A DNA stretch of 64,000 nucleotides from Afipia birgiae 34632 (lineage in GTDB: Bacteria; Pseudomonadota; Alphaproteobacteria; Rhizobiales; Xanthobacteraceae): contig NZ_HG326653.1 of NCBI RefSeq assembly GCF_000308295.2, positions 77,043-141,042 of the forward strand, read 5' to 3'. Under the pieces are notes generated by a model. The model did no database searches and was not told where the DNA came from. It saw only the letters and a program-made list of their open reading frames with translations. Position numbers and translations under genes: made by a program. The number at the start of each line of letters is the position of its first letter. The first letter of the stretch is position 1. Positions 17,935 to 27,968 of the stretch are shown one piece after another.

Positions 17935-18953
17935 GACCACCCGTGCCGGCCGCGCCAGAGCAGCCACAGAAAGAACGGCGCACCGACCACTGCCGTGAGG
18001 ATGCCGAGCGGCACTTCGATACGTCCCAGCGAGCGCGCCAGCGTATCGACCAGCACCAGATAACTCGCGCCCATCAGCATCGCCGCAGGCAGCAGCCGCT
18101 CGAAGTTGGGGCCGACCAGCATCCGCGCGATGTGCGGAATCACGAGGCCGACCCAGCCGATCACGCCCGAGATCGCCACCACGCTCGCCGTGATCAGTGT
18201 CGCGGCGGCGATGACGATCACGCGCAGTCGCCCGGATTCGACGCCGAGCGATTTGGCCTCTTCATCGCCAAGCGACAGCACGTTGATCTGCCAGCGCAGC
18301 AGCACCAGCGGTACGAGGCCAATCAGCACCGCCGGCATGACATTCCAGAGATCGCCGCCGCGCACGCTGGCGAGACTGCCGAGCAGCCAGAAGGTGATCG
18401 CTGGAAGCTGGTCGTAAGGATCTGCCAGAATCTTCAGCAGGGAAATGGCCGCACCCGCCAGCGCGCCGACCACCACGCCGCCCAGCACGAGCACCAGCGT
18501 CGGGTCGCGCCCGCGCACGGCCACCGCGACCAGATAGACGAGGCCGACAGTTGCAAGGCCCCCGCCAAAAGCGAGCATCTGGATCGCGAACACCGGCAGC
18601 GACAGGAAAATGCCGATCACCGCGCCAAGACCGGCGCCCGCCGAGACGCCGAGCACATCAGGCGACACCAGCGGATTTCTGAACAATCCCTGATAGACCA
18701 CACCGGCGCCCGCGAGCGAGGCACCAACCAGCAGGCCCGCCAGCACACGGGGCCCGCGGATACCGAACAGCACGCGTTGCTCGGCGGTCTGCGGCAGATC
18801 CCCGGACCAGAAATTTTTCAGCGCGCGGAAGAATCCATCGAGCGTCACGGGAAATGCGCCGACGGTCAGTCCGATCACGGCGACCGCAAGCGCCAGCACT
18901 GCGAGGCCGGGAATGATCCAGGAGACTCGCGATGCTGCCCGCTGTGCGGTCAT
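17931..18953 (-). CDS. ABC importer permease (FecCD/BtuC family)
   Basis: Membrane subunit of a type II importer, 340 residues with about ten transmembrane segments. FecCD hallmarks are RGPRVLAGLLVGASLAGAG, QGLFRNPLVSPDVLGVSAGA and FVGLVIPHIAR-like GWVGLVIPHIARMLVG, followed by the final LGILTAVVGAPFFLWLL. The ATG at 18953 overlaps the end of the binding-protein gene by 4 bases, and the 3' end overlaps the ATPase gene, showing translational coupling. Confidence 0.88.
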   Translation of the reverse strand: MTAQRAASRVSWIIPGLAVLALAVAVIGLTVGAFPVTLDGFFRALKNFWSGDLPQTAEQRVLFGIRGPRVLAGLLVGASLAGAGVVYQGLFRNPLVSPDVLGVSAGAGLGAVIGIFLSLPVFAIQMLAFGGGLATVGLVYLVAVAVRGRDPTLVLVLGGVVVGALAGAAISLLKILADPYDQLPAITFWLLGSLASVRGGDLWNVMPAVLIGLVPLVLLRWQINVLSLGDEEAKSLGVESGRLRVIVIAAATLITASVVAISGVIGWVGLVIPHIARMLVGPNFERLLPAAMLMGASYLVLVDTLARSLGRIEVPLGILTAVVGAPFFLWLLWRGRHGWS

Positions 18954-20023
18954 CGGCGCGCCGGGATTGAGGGCGGCTTGCCGTCCGCCCATGCGATCAG
19001 CGTGTCGAGATCCGCGTCGGAGACATCGACATGATAGAACAGCTTGCAGAAGGCGCGCGTGTCCTGCCGGATGTCGAACGGAAAGCGCGCGCCGTGAAAC
19101 AGATTGGCAAGCCAGCGCAGTCCGATCAGCCGGTTGATCGACGGCGGCCGGTCGATCCAGCCGAACGGCGCGGTCGGCGCAAGATACACACGGCCGTCCT
19201 TGACCGCCTTGATGCCCTGCCACAGCGGATCGCTACCTTTGGCGAGCTTGTCGTGGAAGTTGCGATCCCATGTAACGATGATGTCGGGATTCCAGGCGAG
19301 AATCTGCTCGGGCGACACATTGGCGATGCCGCGCCGCTGGTCCTGCGCGTCGGCGACATTACGTCCGCCTGCCCGCTCGATGATCTCGGTATTGATCGAA
19401 CCTCTGAGCCCGGTCTCAAGTCCGTCCGGACCGCGCGCCAGATAAACACGTGGACGCTGCTCCTCCGGAATACTCGCGAGGGTCGCAGCGAGGCTCTTGA
19501 ACAAATCGTCCGAATATTTCGCAAGCGCCTCGCCGTGCTCGGGCGCGCCGAAGATGTTGCCCAGCAGCCGGAACGACGCAGCCGTTGCTTCAAAGCGCCC
19601 ATCGATCAGCACATAGGGAATGCCGGTGCGCTGCTGCACGCTGTCGGCCAGCGTCGCGAACGTCTGCCGCACCGATCCGTAGTCAACGATGAGATCCGGC
19701 TTCATTTTCAGCACGGTCTCGACATTGGCGGTGTCGCCGCGCCCGGTCAGAAGTCCCACTTCCGGCAGATCGCGCTGGCCAGGTGCAATGAACGGGCGCT
19801 CCTCGGCACGCAGCGCGCGCGGCCAGCCGACCATGGTCTCCGGCCGCATCGCATAGACCACCACCGACGCGGGTCCGCCCGCCGCGAACACATGATTGAT
19901 GCGATCGGGCAGCGTGACGGTGCGGCCGGCGGAATCCGTGACCGTGCGCGCGGCACGCGCGGGCCGCACCAGCAGCATCATGCTGGCGCCGGCAACAAAC
20001 GATCTGCGGCCGATAAGGGTCAT
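18950..20023 (-). CDS. ABC importer periplasmic binding protein (FecB/BtuF fold)
   Basis: Substrate-binding protein of the periplasmic-binding-protein-2 (PF01497-like) class, 357 residues. The N-terminus GRRSFVAGASMMLLVRPARA resembles a twin-arginine signal (RRSFV). Mature features are VTDSAGRTVTLPDRINHVFAAGGPA, KPDLIVDYGS, EQILAWNPDIIVTWD and FGWIDRPPSINRLIGLRWL. It starts at ATG 20023, eight bases after the molbindin stop. Members bind iron complexes, corrinoids, haem or, in MolA, molybdate and tungstate. Confidence 0.85.
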   Translation of the reverse strand: MTLIGRRSFVAGASMMLLVRPARAARTVTDSAGRTVTLPDRINHVFAAGGPASVVVYAMRPETMVGWPRALRAEERPFIAPGQRDLPEVGLLTGRGDTANVETVLKMKPDLIVDYGSVRQTFATLADSVQQRTGIPYVLIDGRFEATAASFRLLGNIFGAPEHGEALAKYSDDLFKSLAATLASIPEEQRPRVYLARGPDGLETGLRGSINTEIIERAGGRNVADAQDQRRGIANVSPEQILAWNPDIIVTWDRNFHDKLAKGSDPLWQGIKAVKDGRVYLAPTAPFGWIDRPPSINRLIGLRWLANLFHGARFPFDIRQDTRAFCKLFYHVDVSDADLDTLIAWADGKPPSIPARR

Positions 20024-20031
20024 GGCCGTTC

Positions 20032-20241
20032 TCAGTCGATGCCCACCATCACGTCGCTCGCCTTGACGATCGCGTAGACCTGCTTGCCGACTTCGAGCTT
20101 CAGTTCCTCGACCGAGGTTTTGGTGATCGCCGATGTGATGATGCTGCCGCCGCCGATATCGATCTTCACATGGCTGGTGGTGACGCCGTGATCGATGGCG
20201 ACGACCTTGCCCTTGAGCTGATTGCGCGCGCTGATTTTCAT
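20032..20241 (-). CDS. mop: Molbindin (Mop/TOBE-domain molybdate-binding protein)
   Basis: A single Mop domain of 69 residues, MKISARNQLKGKVVAIDHG, then VTTSHVKIDIGGGSIITSAIT and LKLEVGKQVYAIVKASDVMVG. This is the pattern of cytoplasmic molbindins, which form hexamers that store or buffer molybdate or tungstate. ATG 20241 has GGAG about eight bases upstream. It is first in the operon with a FecBCD-like importer, and so the main clue to that importer's cargo. The modC gene at 39188 lacks this domain. Confidence 0.88.
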   Translation of the reverse strand: MKISARNQLKGKVVAIDHGVTTSHVKIDIGGGSIITSAITKTSVEELKLEVGKQVYAIVKASDVMVGID

Positions 20242-20323
20242 TCTGCGATCTCCATCTGGTTCGGCCAATAAAATGGGCGACCCGCAAGCCGTCCTTTATA
20301 CGTCAAAACCGGAATGAAGAAAC

Positions 20324-20348
20324 TCACTCCGCCGCGAGTTTGACCTCG
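20324..20348. repeat. 25-base copy of the pckA 3' end
   Basis: Bases 20324-20348 are identical to 20519-20543, the last 25 bases of pckA including its stop codon (encoding the tail EVKLAAE). The copy lies 195 bases downstream of the real end, with no pckA similarity beyond it. It looks like a scar of a past partial duplication or a displaced gene end. Confidence 0.8.
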
Positions 20349-20457
20349 AGTCCGCGGCACCGTTGAGCTCGATGCACTCGGCAACAGAACCATTAAGGGC
20401 TACGACGCGCCTCTAGCGATCTTCGCGGTTGCGCGAAAGCATTGATCGTTTCAAACG

Positions 20458-20492
20458 AGAAAAAAAGGGCGGCTCGATGAGCCGCCCTTTTT
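20458..20492. terminator. Rho-independent terminator of pckA
   Basis: The perfect 9-bp stem GGGCGGCTC-gat-GAGCCGCCC at 20467-20487 has seven T residues after it on the minus strand and five T residues on the plus strand. It lies 31 bases after the pckA stop, so it is a strong terminator for that gene. Confidence 0.9.
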
Positions 20493-20518
20493 CGATTCAG
20501 ACGCGTTCGCTGAAGCGA

Positions 20519-22135
<1,617 letters not shown>

Positions 22136-22508
22136 TGTCAGAATCTCCCAAAAAGACCGCGTATCGTTTCGCGCGGCTGTCGCCAAACGCCTTGTCGCGG
22201 ATGCCGGGGATCATAGCTCCCGGGCCTCGATCCGGCGACTTATTAGTGGCCAACGCGCGACTTGCCAAGCCGATCCGTCATAATGCGGCAATGATCGCGG
22301 GGACCGGCGAAAACGATTGAATTTCACGGGCTTGGCGGGGCCGCCGTGCGGCCGGTCAACCCCTTCGGAGTCTTGCCGCAGTGCGGCAGACGGACGGCGC
22401 GGCGCGATGCCGCTGGAGGGCGACCTTGTTCCCGTCGCGGCCCGCCGATGTAATCGCGTCATCGCCGCGCGCAATCGCGTGCGGGATCGGCAGTACGGGG
22501 AGCGTCTG
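22136..22508. promoter_or_regulatory. Divergent intergenic region pckA / ridA-like
   Basis: About 370 bases without a supported gene. It must carry promoters for pckA (leftward) and the exported RidA gene (rightward). At 22374-22388 lies a perfect 7-1-7 palindrome, TGCCGCA-g-TGCGGCA, an operator candidate. No riboswitch-like structure was recognised. Confidence 0.5.
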
Positions 22509-22958
22509 ATGCGCAAATGTTTGAGCGTCGTGTCGAGCGTTATGATGTTGGCAATGGCAGGGGTCGCCCACGCACAGGAGAAGAAAGTCATTTCAACGCC
22601 GGATGCGCCGCAGGCGATCGGCCCGTATTCGCAGGCCATTCGTGCCGGCAAGACGGTGTATCTCGCCGGACAGATTTCAATCGATCCCAAGACCAAGCAA
22701 CTCGTCACCGGCACCATCGAAGAGCAGACGAAACTAGTGCTCGAGAATCTGAAAGCCGTGCTCGCGGCCGACGGCCTGACGATGGACCACGTGGTCTCGA
22801 CCAGCGTTTTCCTGAAAGACCTCAATGAATTTGGAAAGATGAATGAGGTCTACGGCACCTACTTCAAGAACGCGCCTCCCGCCCGCGCGACCGTCGAGGT
22901 CGCGCGCCTGCCGCGCGATGTAAAAGTCGAAATTTCCGCCATCGCCGTGCATCCGTAG
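22509..22958 (+). CDS. RidA/YjgF family protein with signal peptide
   Basis: A RidA (Rid/YER057c/UK114) domain: APQAIGPYSQAIRAGKTVYLAGQI, ENLKAVLAADGLTMDHVVSTSVFLKDL and the C-terminal PPARATVEVARLPRDVKVEI, which includes the arginine that binds the substrate carboxylate in enamine/imine deaminases. The unusual part is the N-terminus, MRKCLSVVSSVMMLAMAGVA-HA, a clear signal peptide ending before QEKK. The 149-residue protein is thus predicted to be periplasmic. ATG 22509 has GGGGAG seven bases upstream. Confidence 0.88.
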   Translation: MRKCLSVVSSVMMLAMAGVAHAQEKKVISTPDAPQAIGPYSQAIRAGKTVYLAGQISIDPKTKQLVTGTIEEQTKLVLENLKAVLAADGLTMDHVVSTSVFLKDLNEFGKMNEVYGTYFKNAPPARATVEVARLPRDVKVEISAIAVHP

Positions 22959-22989
22959 ACAGCGCCGGACAGCGTGGGCAGGCTGCTCG

Positions 22990-23721
22990 TCAGACCCCTG
23001 CCCGCGCCCGGTCGGCCAGCGCCTTTAGCGCTTGCCGCAGTGCGCCCGGAGTAGCGATCCGCTCCGGAAAATCGAGCCGGAGCGTGCGCCGGTCATCCTG
23101 CATGTCGAGCCCTTCCGGGTCGCAGCCGATGCATTGCCATGCGCCCTCCGAAGCACCAAGCAGTTTCACCGCATACAGATTCATGGTGTCGGCGTGGTCG
23201 GCGTTCATGTGCGCGAGAATATCTGGCTCCGCCTCCACCAGCGCCTCCGCGCCCGCGAGATCGGTGAGAAAATCGCGCGGAGCAAGATCGACGATGCGGC
23301 CAAATCCCGCCACCAGATGCACGCCGCGCGGCACGATCCGGAAGAACGAGAAATCGCGAAAGCCTGCGAACTCCTCCGCCGACGGATGGGCGGCGAGATA
23401 ACGCCGCTTCAGCAATTCGGCGTCGTCCGTCGCCTCTTGTGCGGTCCCGGCGAGCATGATGCGCGCGCCCTCCAGCGGATCGCCCGGCGCGCGTTCGTCC
23501 AGCATCAGCGAGACCCGCGGATCGGCCAGGATATTCTTGGTGTGAACCGCCAGCCGCGAGATCAGCAGGACCGGCATGCCGTCCGGCAGCGAGGCCACGT
23601 TGACCAGCGAGCAATAAGGATCGCCGCTCTGGGGCATCAGCGTCGCCAAGGCGCCTTGGCGGCTGCGGCCGAGCAGGGAACGGGTCAGGCGGGCGGGTTT
23701 GACATCGGTGGAGGGGTCCAT
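22990..23721 (-). CDS. HugZ-like FMN-binding / DUF2470 protein
   Basis: A 243-residue protein with an N-terminal pyridoxamine-phosphate-oxidase split barrel (GALATLMPQSGDPYCSLVNVAS, LLISRLAVHTKNILADPRVSLML) and a C-terminal DUF2470 domain (DILAHMNADHADTMNLYAVKL, CDPEGLDMQDD). This pair is typical of HugZ/HutZ-type haem-binding or haem-degrading proteins and their relatives. No signal is seen, so it is cytoplasmic. It stands alone, divergent from chvI. Haem as ligand is an inference from family. Confidence 0.82.
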   Translation of the reverse strand: MDPSTDVKPARLTRSLLGRSRQGALATLMPQSGDPYCSLVNVASLPDGMPVLLISRLAVHTKNILADPRVSLMLDERAPGDPLEGARIMLAGTAQEATDDAELLKRRYLAAHPSAEEFAGFRDFSFFRIVPRGVHLVAGFGRIVDLAPRDFLTDLAGAEALVEAEPDILAHMNADHADTMNLYAVKLLGASEGAWQCIGCDPEGLDMQDDRRTLRLDFPERIATPGALRQALKALADRARAGV

Positions 23722-23768
23722 CTAGGGGCCTGATTTCATTGAGTAACGGGCTTTTTTACGGCAAAAAG

Positions 23769-23801
23769 GGTTATATCCCGGAACAATCGCCTTATATAAC
23801 C
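23769..23801. promoter_or_regulatory. Inverted repeat upstream of chvI
   Basis: GGTTATAT and ATATAACC form a perfect 8-base inverted repeat with a 17-base spacer, in the AT-rich part of the HugZ-chvI intergenic region, about 160 bases before chvI. It could be a dimeric regulator site or a hairpin in the leader. Confidence 0.35.
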
Positions 23802-23962
23802 GTCAAGTTTCAATCACCGGCTGTGATCAGGAACTTGGTCACATTTCAGCCCAGCTTGCATTGCTCGTTGGCATGCGGGCCACCGCCTTATTTCACGGCA
23901 TCAGGCTCGCCGGTCAGTACACAGTCGCTACGCCCACAACACTCGCTTTGGAAAGCAGGCTC

Positions 23963-24664
23963 ATGCCCACAATCGCCCTGGTCGATGACGACCGCAACAT
24001 TCTCACGTCGGTCTCGATCGCGCTGGAAGCCGAAGGCTACCGGATCATGACCTATACGGATGGCGCATCGGCTCTCGACGGGTTCAAGACGAGCCCGCCG
24101 GATCTCGCGATCCTGGACATCAAGATGCCGCGCATGGACGGCATGGAAACGCTGCGGCGTCTTCGGCAGAAGTCCGATCTGCCGGTGATATTCCTCACCT
24201 CGAAGGATGAGGAAATCGACGAGCTGTTCGGTCTCAAGATGGGCGCCGACGATTTCATCCGCAAACCGTTTTCGCAGCGCCTGCTGGTCGAGCGCGTGAA
24301 GGCGGTGCTGCGGCGCGCGGTGCCGAAAGATCCGGCCGCCGCGCCGAAGGAAATGGACGCCAAGGCGCTGGAGCGCGGACTGCTGCGCATGGACCCGGAA
24401 CGTCACACCTGCACCTGGAAGAACGAGCCGGTGACGCTGACGGTCACCGAATTCCTGATCCTGCAGGCGCTGGCCACCCGCCCCGGCGTGGTAAAAAGCC
24501 GCAACGCGCTGATGGACGCGGCCTATGACGATCAGGTTTATGTCGACGACCGCACCATCGACAGCCACATCAAGCGCCTGCGCAAGAAGTTCAAGGCAGC
24601 CGACGACGATTTCGAGATGATCGAAACCCTGTACGGCGTCGGTTACCGGTTCAAGGAAACCTGA
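23963..24664 (+). CDS. chvI: Response regulator ChvI
   Basis: OmpR/PhoB-class regulator of 233 residues. The receiver domain has [14 protein letters not shown], the phosphorylated aspartate in [12 protein letters not shown] (near residue 52), FLTSKDEE and the K of FIRKPFS. The winged-helix domain has [32 protein letters not shown] and the ending [12 protein letters not shown] 23963 begins the receiver fold; the longer frame from 23861 adds unrelated residues. ChvI with ChvG controls envelope, acid and host-associated functions in rhizobia and Agrobacterium; it sits about 100 bases ahead of chvG. Confidence 0.94.
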   Translation: MPTIALVDDDRNILTSVSIALEAEGYRIMTYTDGASALDGFKTSPPDLAILDIKMPRMDGMETLRRLRQKSDLPVIFLTSKDEEIDELFGLKMGADDFIRKPFSQRLLVERVKAVLRRAVPKDPAAAPKEMDAKALERGLLRMDPERHTCTWKNEPVTLTVTEFLILQALATRPGVVKSRNALMDAAYDDQVYVDDRTIDSHIKRLRKKFKAADDDFEMIETLYGVGYRFKET

Positions 24665-24763
24665 CCGCTCGGCATGCGCCACGGTCGGGGGACTGACGGG
24701 TCACCCGCATGCCGGTTGGTGCTATAAGGAGCCGACCGCGAACCAACAATCGGGCGTTAGCCA

Positions 24764-26590
24764 TTGCTTGATCGAACCCAACACGATCACGACGACGATG
24801 CCGACGTGGGCGCACCGCCGCTCGCGCCGGTTTCCGATGCGCCATCCGCATCGGACGCCGGGACCGCGGGCCGGGGCTGGAGTCCCGTCGAACTGGTGAA
24901 GCGCGCCGGGCGCTATCTCGCCGCGCTGACGTTTTCAAGCCTCACCCGCCGCATCGTCGTCCTCAATCTGATCGGCCTGTTCGCGATGCTCGCGGGCATC
25001 CTGTATCTGTCGCAGTTCCGCGCCGGACTGATCGATGCGCGCGCGCAGAGCCTGCTGGTGCAGGCCGAAATCATTTCCGGCGCTATCGCGGCCTCGGCCA
25101 CCGTCGAGACCAACGCCATCACCGTCGATCCGGACCGGCTGCTCGACCTGAAGCCCGGCGAGACCTACGGGCCAACTGACGAAAGCCTCAGCAACATCGA
25201 TTTCCCGATCAATCCCGAGCGCGTTGCGCCGGTGCTGCGGCGGCTGATTTCGCCCACCAAGACCCGCGCGCGCATTTACGATCGCGACGGTGTGCTGGTG
25301 CTCGACAGCCGCAATCTTTACGGCCGCGGCGATGTGATGCGCTTCGAACTGGCGCCGCCTAACGCCGAAAAGCCGGGCTTCGCCGAAAGGACCATGATCG
25401 CGATCCGTACCTGGCTTAATCGCGGCGACCTGCCGCTGTATCGCGAACTGGGCCCGGAAAACGGCAACGGCTATCAGGAAGTCCAGCAGGCGCTGGACGG
25501 CCGCAAGGCCAGCATGGTGCGGATCAACGACCGCGGCGAAGTGATCGTGTCGGTCTCGGTGCCGGTGCAGCGCTTCCGTGCGGTCCACGGCGCGCTGATG
25601 CTCTCGACGCAGGGCGACGACATCGACCAGCTGGTGACCGCAGAGCGTCTCGCGATCCTCAAGGTCTTCGGCATCGCGTCGGGCGTGATGATCCTGCTGT
25701 CGCTGTTGCTCGCAAGCACCATCGCCGGTCCGATGCGCCGCCTCGCCGACAGCGCCGAGCGCGTCCGCCGCCGCATCAAGACCCGCGTGGAGATTCCGGA
25801 TTTCTCGACGCGCGGCGATGAAATCGGCCATCTGTCGCGCGCGCTGCGCGACATGACCGGCGCGCTCTATAACCGCATCGAGGGCATCGAGCGTTTCGCC
25901 GCCGACGTCGCGCACGAATTGAAGAACCCGCTGACGTCGATGCGTTCGGCGGTGGAGACGCTGCCGCTGGCGCGGTCCGACGAGAGCCGCTCGCGGCTTC
26001 TGGCCGTCATCGAGCATGACGTGCGCAGGCTTGACCGTCTGATCTCCGACATTTCCGACGCCAGCCGGCTCGACGCCGAGTTGCAACGGCAGGACGTCGA
26101 GCCGGTGGACGTACGCCGCCTGCTCAATACGCTTGTCTCGGTCGCCAATGAGACCCAGCACGGCACCGACGTCACCGTCGAGGTCCGGTTCGAGGGCCGC
26201 GCGAACGATACGTTCTCGGTGCCGGGGCATGACTCGCGACTCGGCCAGGTGATTTCGAATCTCCTGAGCAACGCGCAGTCGTTCTCGCATCCGGGCGGCA
26301 AGGTGCGCATCGTCTGCCGCCGCCTCAAATCCGAGATCGAAATCGTGATCGACGACGACGGCGCCGGCATCCGGCCCGGCGCGCTCGAAAAAATCTTCGA
26401 GCGCTTCTACACTGATCGTCCGGCGCAGGGCTTCGGACAGAATTCCGGTCTCGGGCTGTCGATCTCCAAACAGATCGTCGAGGCCCACGGCGGACGCATC
26501 TGGGCGGAGAACCGCCCCGGTCCGATCGACGCCGAGGGTGACGCGCGTATTGCCGGCGCGCGTTTCACGGTCCGGCTGCCAGCCATCTGA
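24764..26590 (+). CDS. chvG: Sensor histidine kinase ChvG
   Basis: A 608-residue inner-membrane kinase partner of ChvI. A cytoplasmic N-terminal segment of about 60 residues precedes the first membrane helix (IVVLNLIGLFAMLAGILYL). A large periplasmic sensor of about 210 residues follows, then the second helix (IASGVMILLSLLLASTIAG), HAMP, the H box FAADVAHELKNPLTSM, N box VISNLLSNAQSF, and G boxes DDDGAGI and GFGQNSGLGLSI. I accept the TTG at 24764 with low certainty, as no ATG lies before the conserved membrane helix. It ends overlapping hprK by one base. Confidence 0.93.
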   Translation: MLDRTQHDHDDDADVGAPPLAPVSDAPSASDAGTAGRGWSPVELVKRAGRYLAALTFSSLTRRIVVLNLIGLFAMLAGILYLSQFRAGLIDARAQSLLVQAEIISGAIAASATVETNAITVDPDRLLDLKPGETYGPTDESLSNIDFPINPERVAPVLRRLISPTKTRARIYDRDGVLVLDSRNLYGRGDVMRFELAPPNAEKPGFAERTMIAIRTWLNRGDLPLYRELGPENGNGYQEVQQALDGRKASMVRINDRGEVIVSVSVPVQRFRAVHGALMLSTQGDDIDQLVTAERLAILKVFGIASGVMILLSLLLASTIAGPMRRLADSAERVRRRIKTRVEIPDFSTRGDEIGHLSRALRDMTGALYNRIEGIERFAADVAHELKNPLTSMRSAVETLPLARSDESRSRLLAVIEHDVRRLDRLISDISDASRLDAELQRQDVEPVDVRRLLNTLVSVANETQHGTDVTVEVRFEGRANDTFSVPGHDSRLGQVISNLLSNAQSFSHPGGKVRIVCRRLKSEIEIVIDDDGAGIRPGALEKIFERFYTDRPAQGFGQNSGLGLSISKQIVEAHGGRIWAENRPGPIDAEGDARIAGARFTVRLPAI

Positions 26591-27033
26591 TGGCAAGCGA
26601 CCCCGCAAGCATCCATGCCTCGGCGGTGCTGGTCGGCGACCGGGGCGTCCTGATTCGCGGCCCCGCGGGGTCCGGAAAATCCCGGCTGGCGTTCGATCTG
26701 ATCCTGGCGGGGCGTGCGGGACAAATCCCCGCAGCGACCCTGATCGGTGACGACCGCGTTCGCCTGACGGCCCGTGACGGCAGGCTGATCGTGCAGGGCG
26801 TACCTGAGCTGGCCGGAATGATCGAGATCCGCGGGCTTGGAATCCGGACTGTGAACTTCACCCCGGAGGGCATCGCGGGGCTGGTGGTCGATCTCGATGC
26901 AACCGACGCCGAACGTCTGCCGCCGCCGGAAGCCCTGAAAACACTGGTTTCGGGGCTGGAAATCCCGCGAATCCCGGTCGGCCGGGGATATGCCGCCCTG
27001 CCCCTGGTGCTGGCATTCCTTACCACAGTTTAA
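26590..27033 (+). CDS. hprK: HPr kinase/phosphorylase (short alphaproteobacterial form)
   Basis: Kinase that phosphorylates HPr on serine, 147 residues, holding only the catalytic half. The P-loop is GPAGSGKS (near residue 24); DDRVRL and the family signature IEIRGLGI follow. The N-terminal domain of the 310-residue Firmicutes enzyme is absent, as is normal in alphaproteobacteria. It directly follows chvG and precedes the EIIA and HPr genes. Its target serine is present in HPr (SIMGLMML). Confidence 0.92.
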   Translation: MASDPASIHASAVLVGDRGVLIRGPAGSGKSRLAFDLILAGRAGQIPAATLIGDDRVRLTARDGRLIVQGVPELAGMIEIRGLGIRTVNFTPEGIAGLVVDLDATDAERLPPPEALKTLVSGLEIPRIPVGRGYAALPLVLAFLTTV

Positions 27034-27241
27034 GGTTTCAAAAGCGAACTCACGACCTTCGGTGGATTGCTGGACTGGGTCCGCTCGCCATATAAGCCAG
27101 ACCCCGCCACTGAATGACGGCCAGCGCGGACACCTTTTTAAAGGGGTACGCGGCAAGATCCCCCCTTGCGCCGGGGCTCTGGATGGTCAACATGTGGCCC
27201 TTTCGTGCGGTGCATCAAAGAGCGCCCGCGAGGAGTTTTGG

Positions 27242-27643
27242 ATGATTGGTCTAGTACTGGTGACCCACGGGCGTCTTGCCGACGAGTTCAAGGCAGCGCT
27301 CGAGCATGTCATGGGTCCGCAAAAACAAATCGAATCGATCACGATTGGCGCCGAAGACGATGCCGATCTGTGTCGCAGCGATATCATTGAAGCCGTCAAG
27401 CGCGTTGACAGCGGCGACGGCGTTGCGATTCTCACCGACATGTTCGGCGGCACGCCGTCGAACCTCGCGATCTCCTGTATGAGCCGCCCGAAGGTCGAAG
27501 TGCTGGCCGGCATCAACCTGCCGATGCTGGTCAAGCTCGCCAAGGTGCGCGACGACAAGCCGTTGCCCGATGCGATCGCCGCCGCTCAGGAAGCCGGCCG
27601 CAAGTATGTGACGATCGCCAGCCGGGTGCTCGCCGGGAAATGA
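27242..27643 (+). CDS. manX: PTS EIIA component, mannose family
   Basis: A 133-residue EIIA-Man domain: MIGLVLVTHGRLADEFKAAL, with the phosphorylated histidine at position 9, then ILTDMFGGTPSNLA. No EIIB or EIIC gene is near, so this is the incomplete regulatory PTS of alphaproteobacteria rather than a sugar transporter. ATG 27242 has GAGGAG seven bases upstream. The 208 bases before it hold no gene. It overlaps the HPr gene by four bases (ATGA), so the two proteins are translated together. Confidence 0.93.
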   Translation: MIGLVLVTHGRLADEFKAALEHVMGPQKQIESITIGAEDDADLCRSDIIEAVKRVDSGDGVAILTDMFGGTPSNLAISCMSRPKVEVLAGINLPMLVKLAKVRDDKPLPDAIAAAQEAGRKYVTIASRVLAGK

Positions 27644-27954
27644 GCACCGCGCCGGAGCAGCAGTCTTCGTCCGCCGGCGTTATCGTCCGAGAACTTCCCA
27701 TCATCAACAAGCGCGGCCTTCACGCGCGCGCCTCCGCGAAATTCGTGCAGACCGCCGAGAAGTTCGATGCGGAGCTGACCGTCACGCGCAACGGCGAAAG
27801 CGTCGGCGGCACCTCGATCATGGGATTGATGATGCTCTCCGCCGGAATCGGCACCACGATCACCGTGGCCGCCAAGGGCCGCGAAGCCGGGGCCGCGATG
27901 GACGCCATCACCGAACTGCTCGCCAACAAGTTCGGCGAGGAAGAAGCGGGCTAG
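27640..27954 (+). CDS. ptsH: Phosphocarrier protein HPr
   Basis: A 104-residue HPr. The active-site histidine is in KRGLHARASAKFV (about residue 27), and the regulatory serine is in GGTSIMGLMMLSAG, the substrate of HprK encoded 600 bases upstream. An extra 15-residue N-terminus precedes the domain. It carries phosphate from EI (not in this window) to the adjacent EIIA. The cluster order chvI-chvG-hprK-EIIA-HPr is conserved in the group, supporting a link between the envelope two-component system and the PTS. Confidence 0.95.
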   Translation: MSTAPEQQSSSAGVIVRELPIINKRGLHARASAKFVQTAEKFDAELTVTRNGESVGGTSIMGLMMLSAGIGTTITVAAKGREAGAAMDAITELLANKFGEEEAG

Positions 27955-27968
27955 ATCGCTACTTCTTC

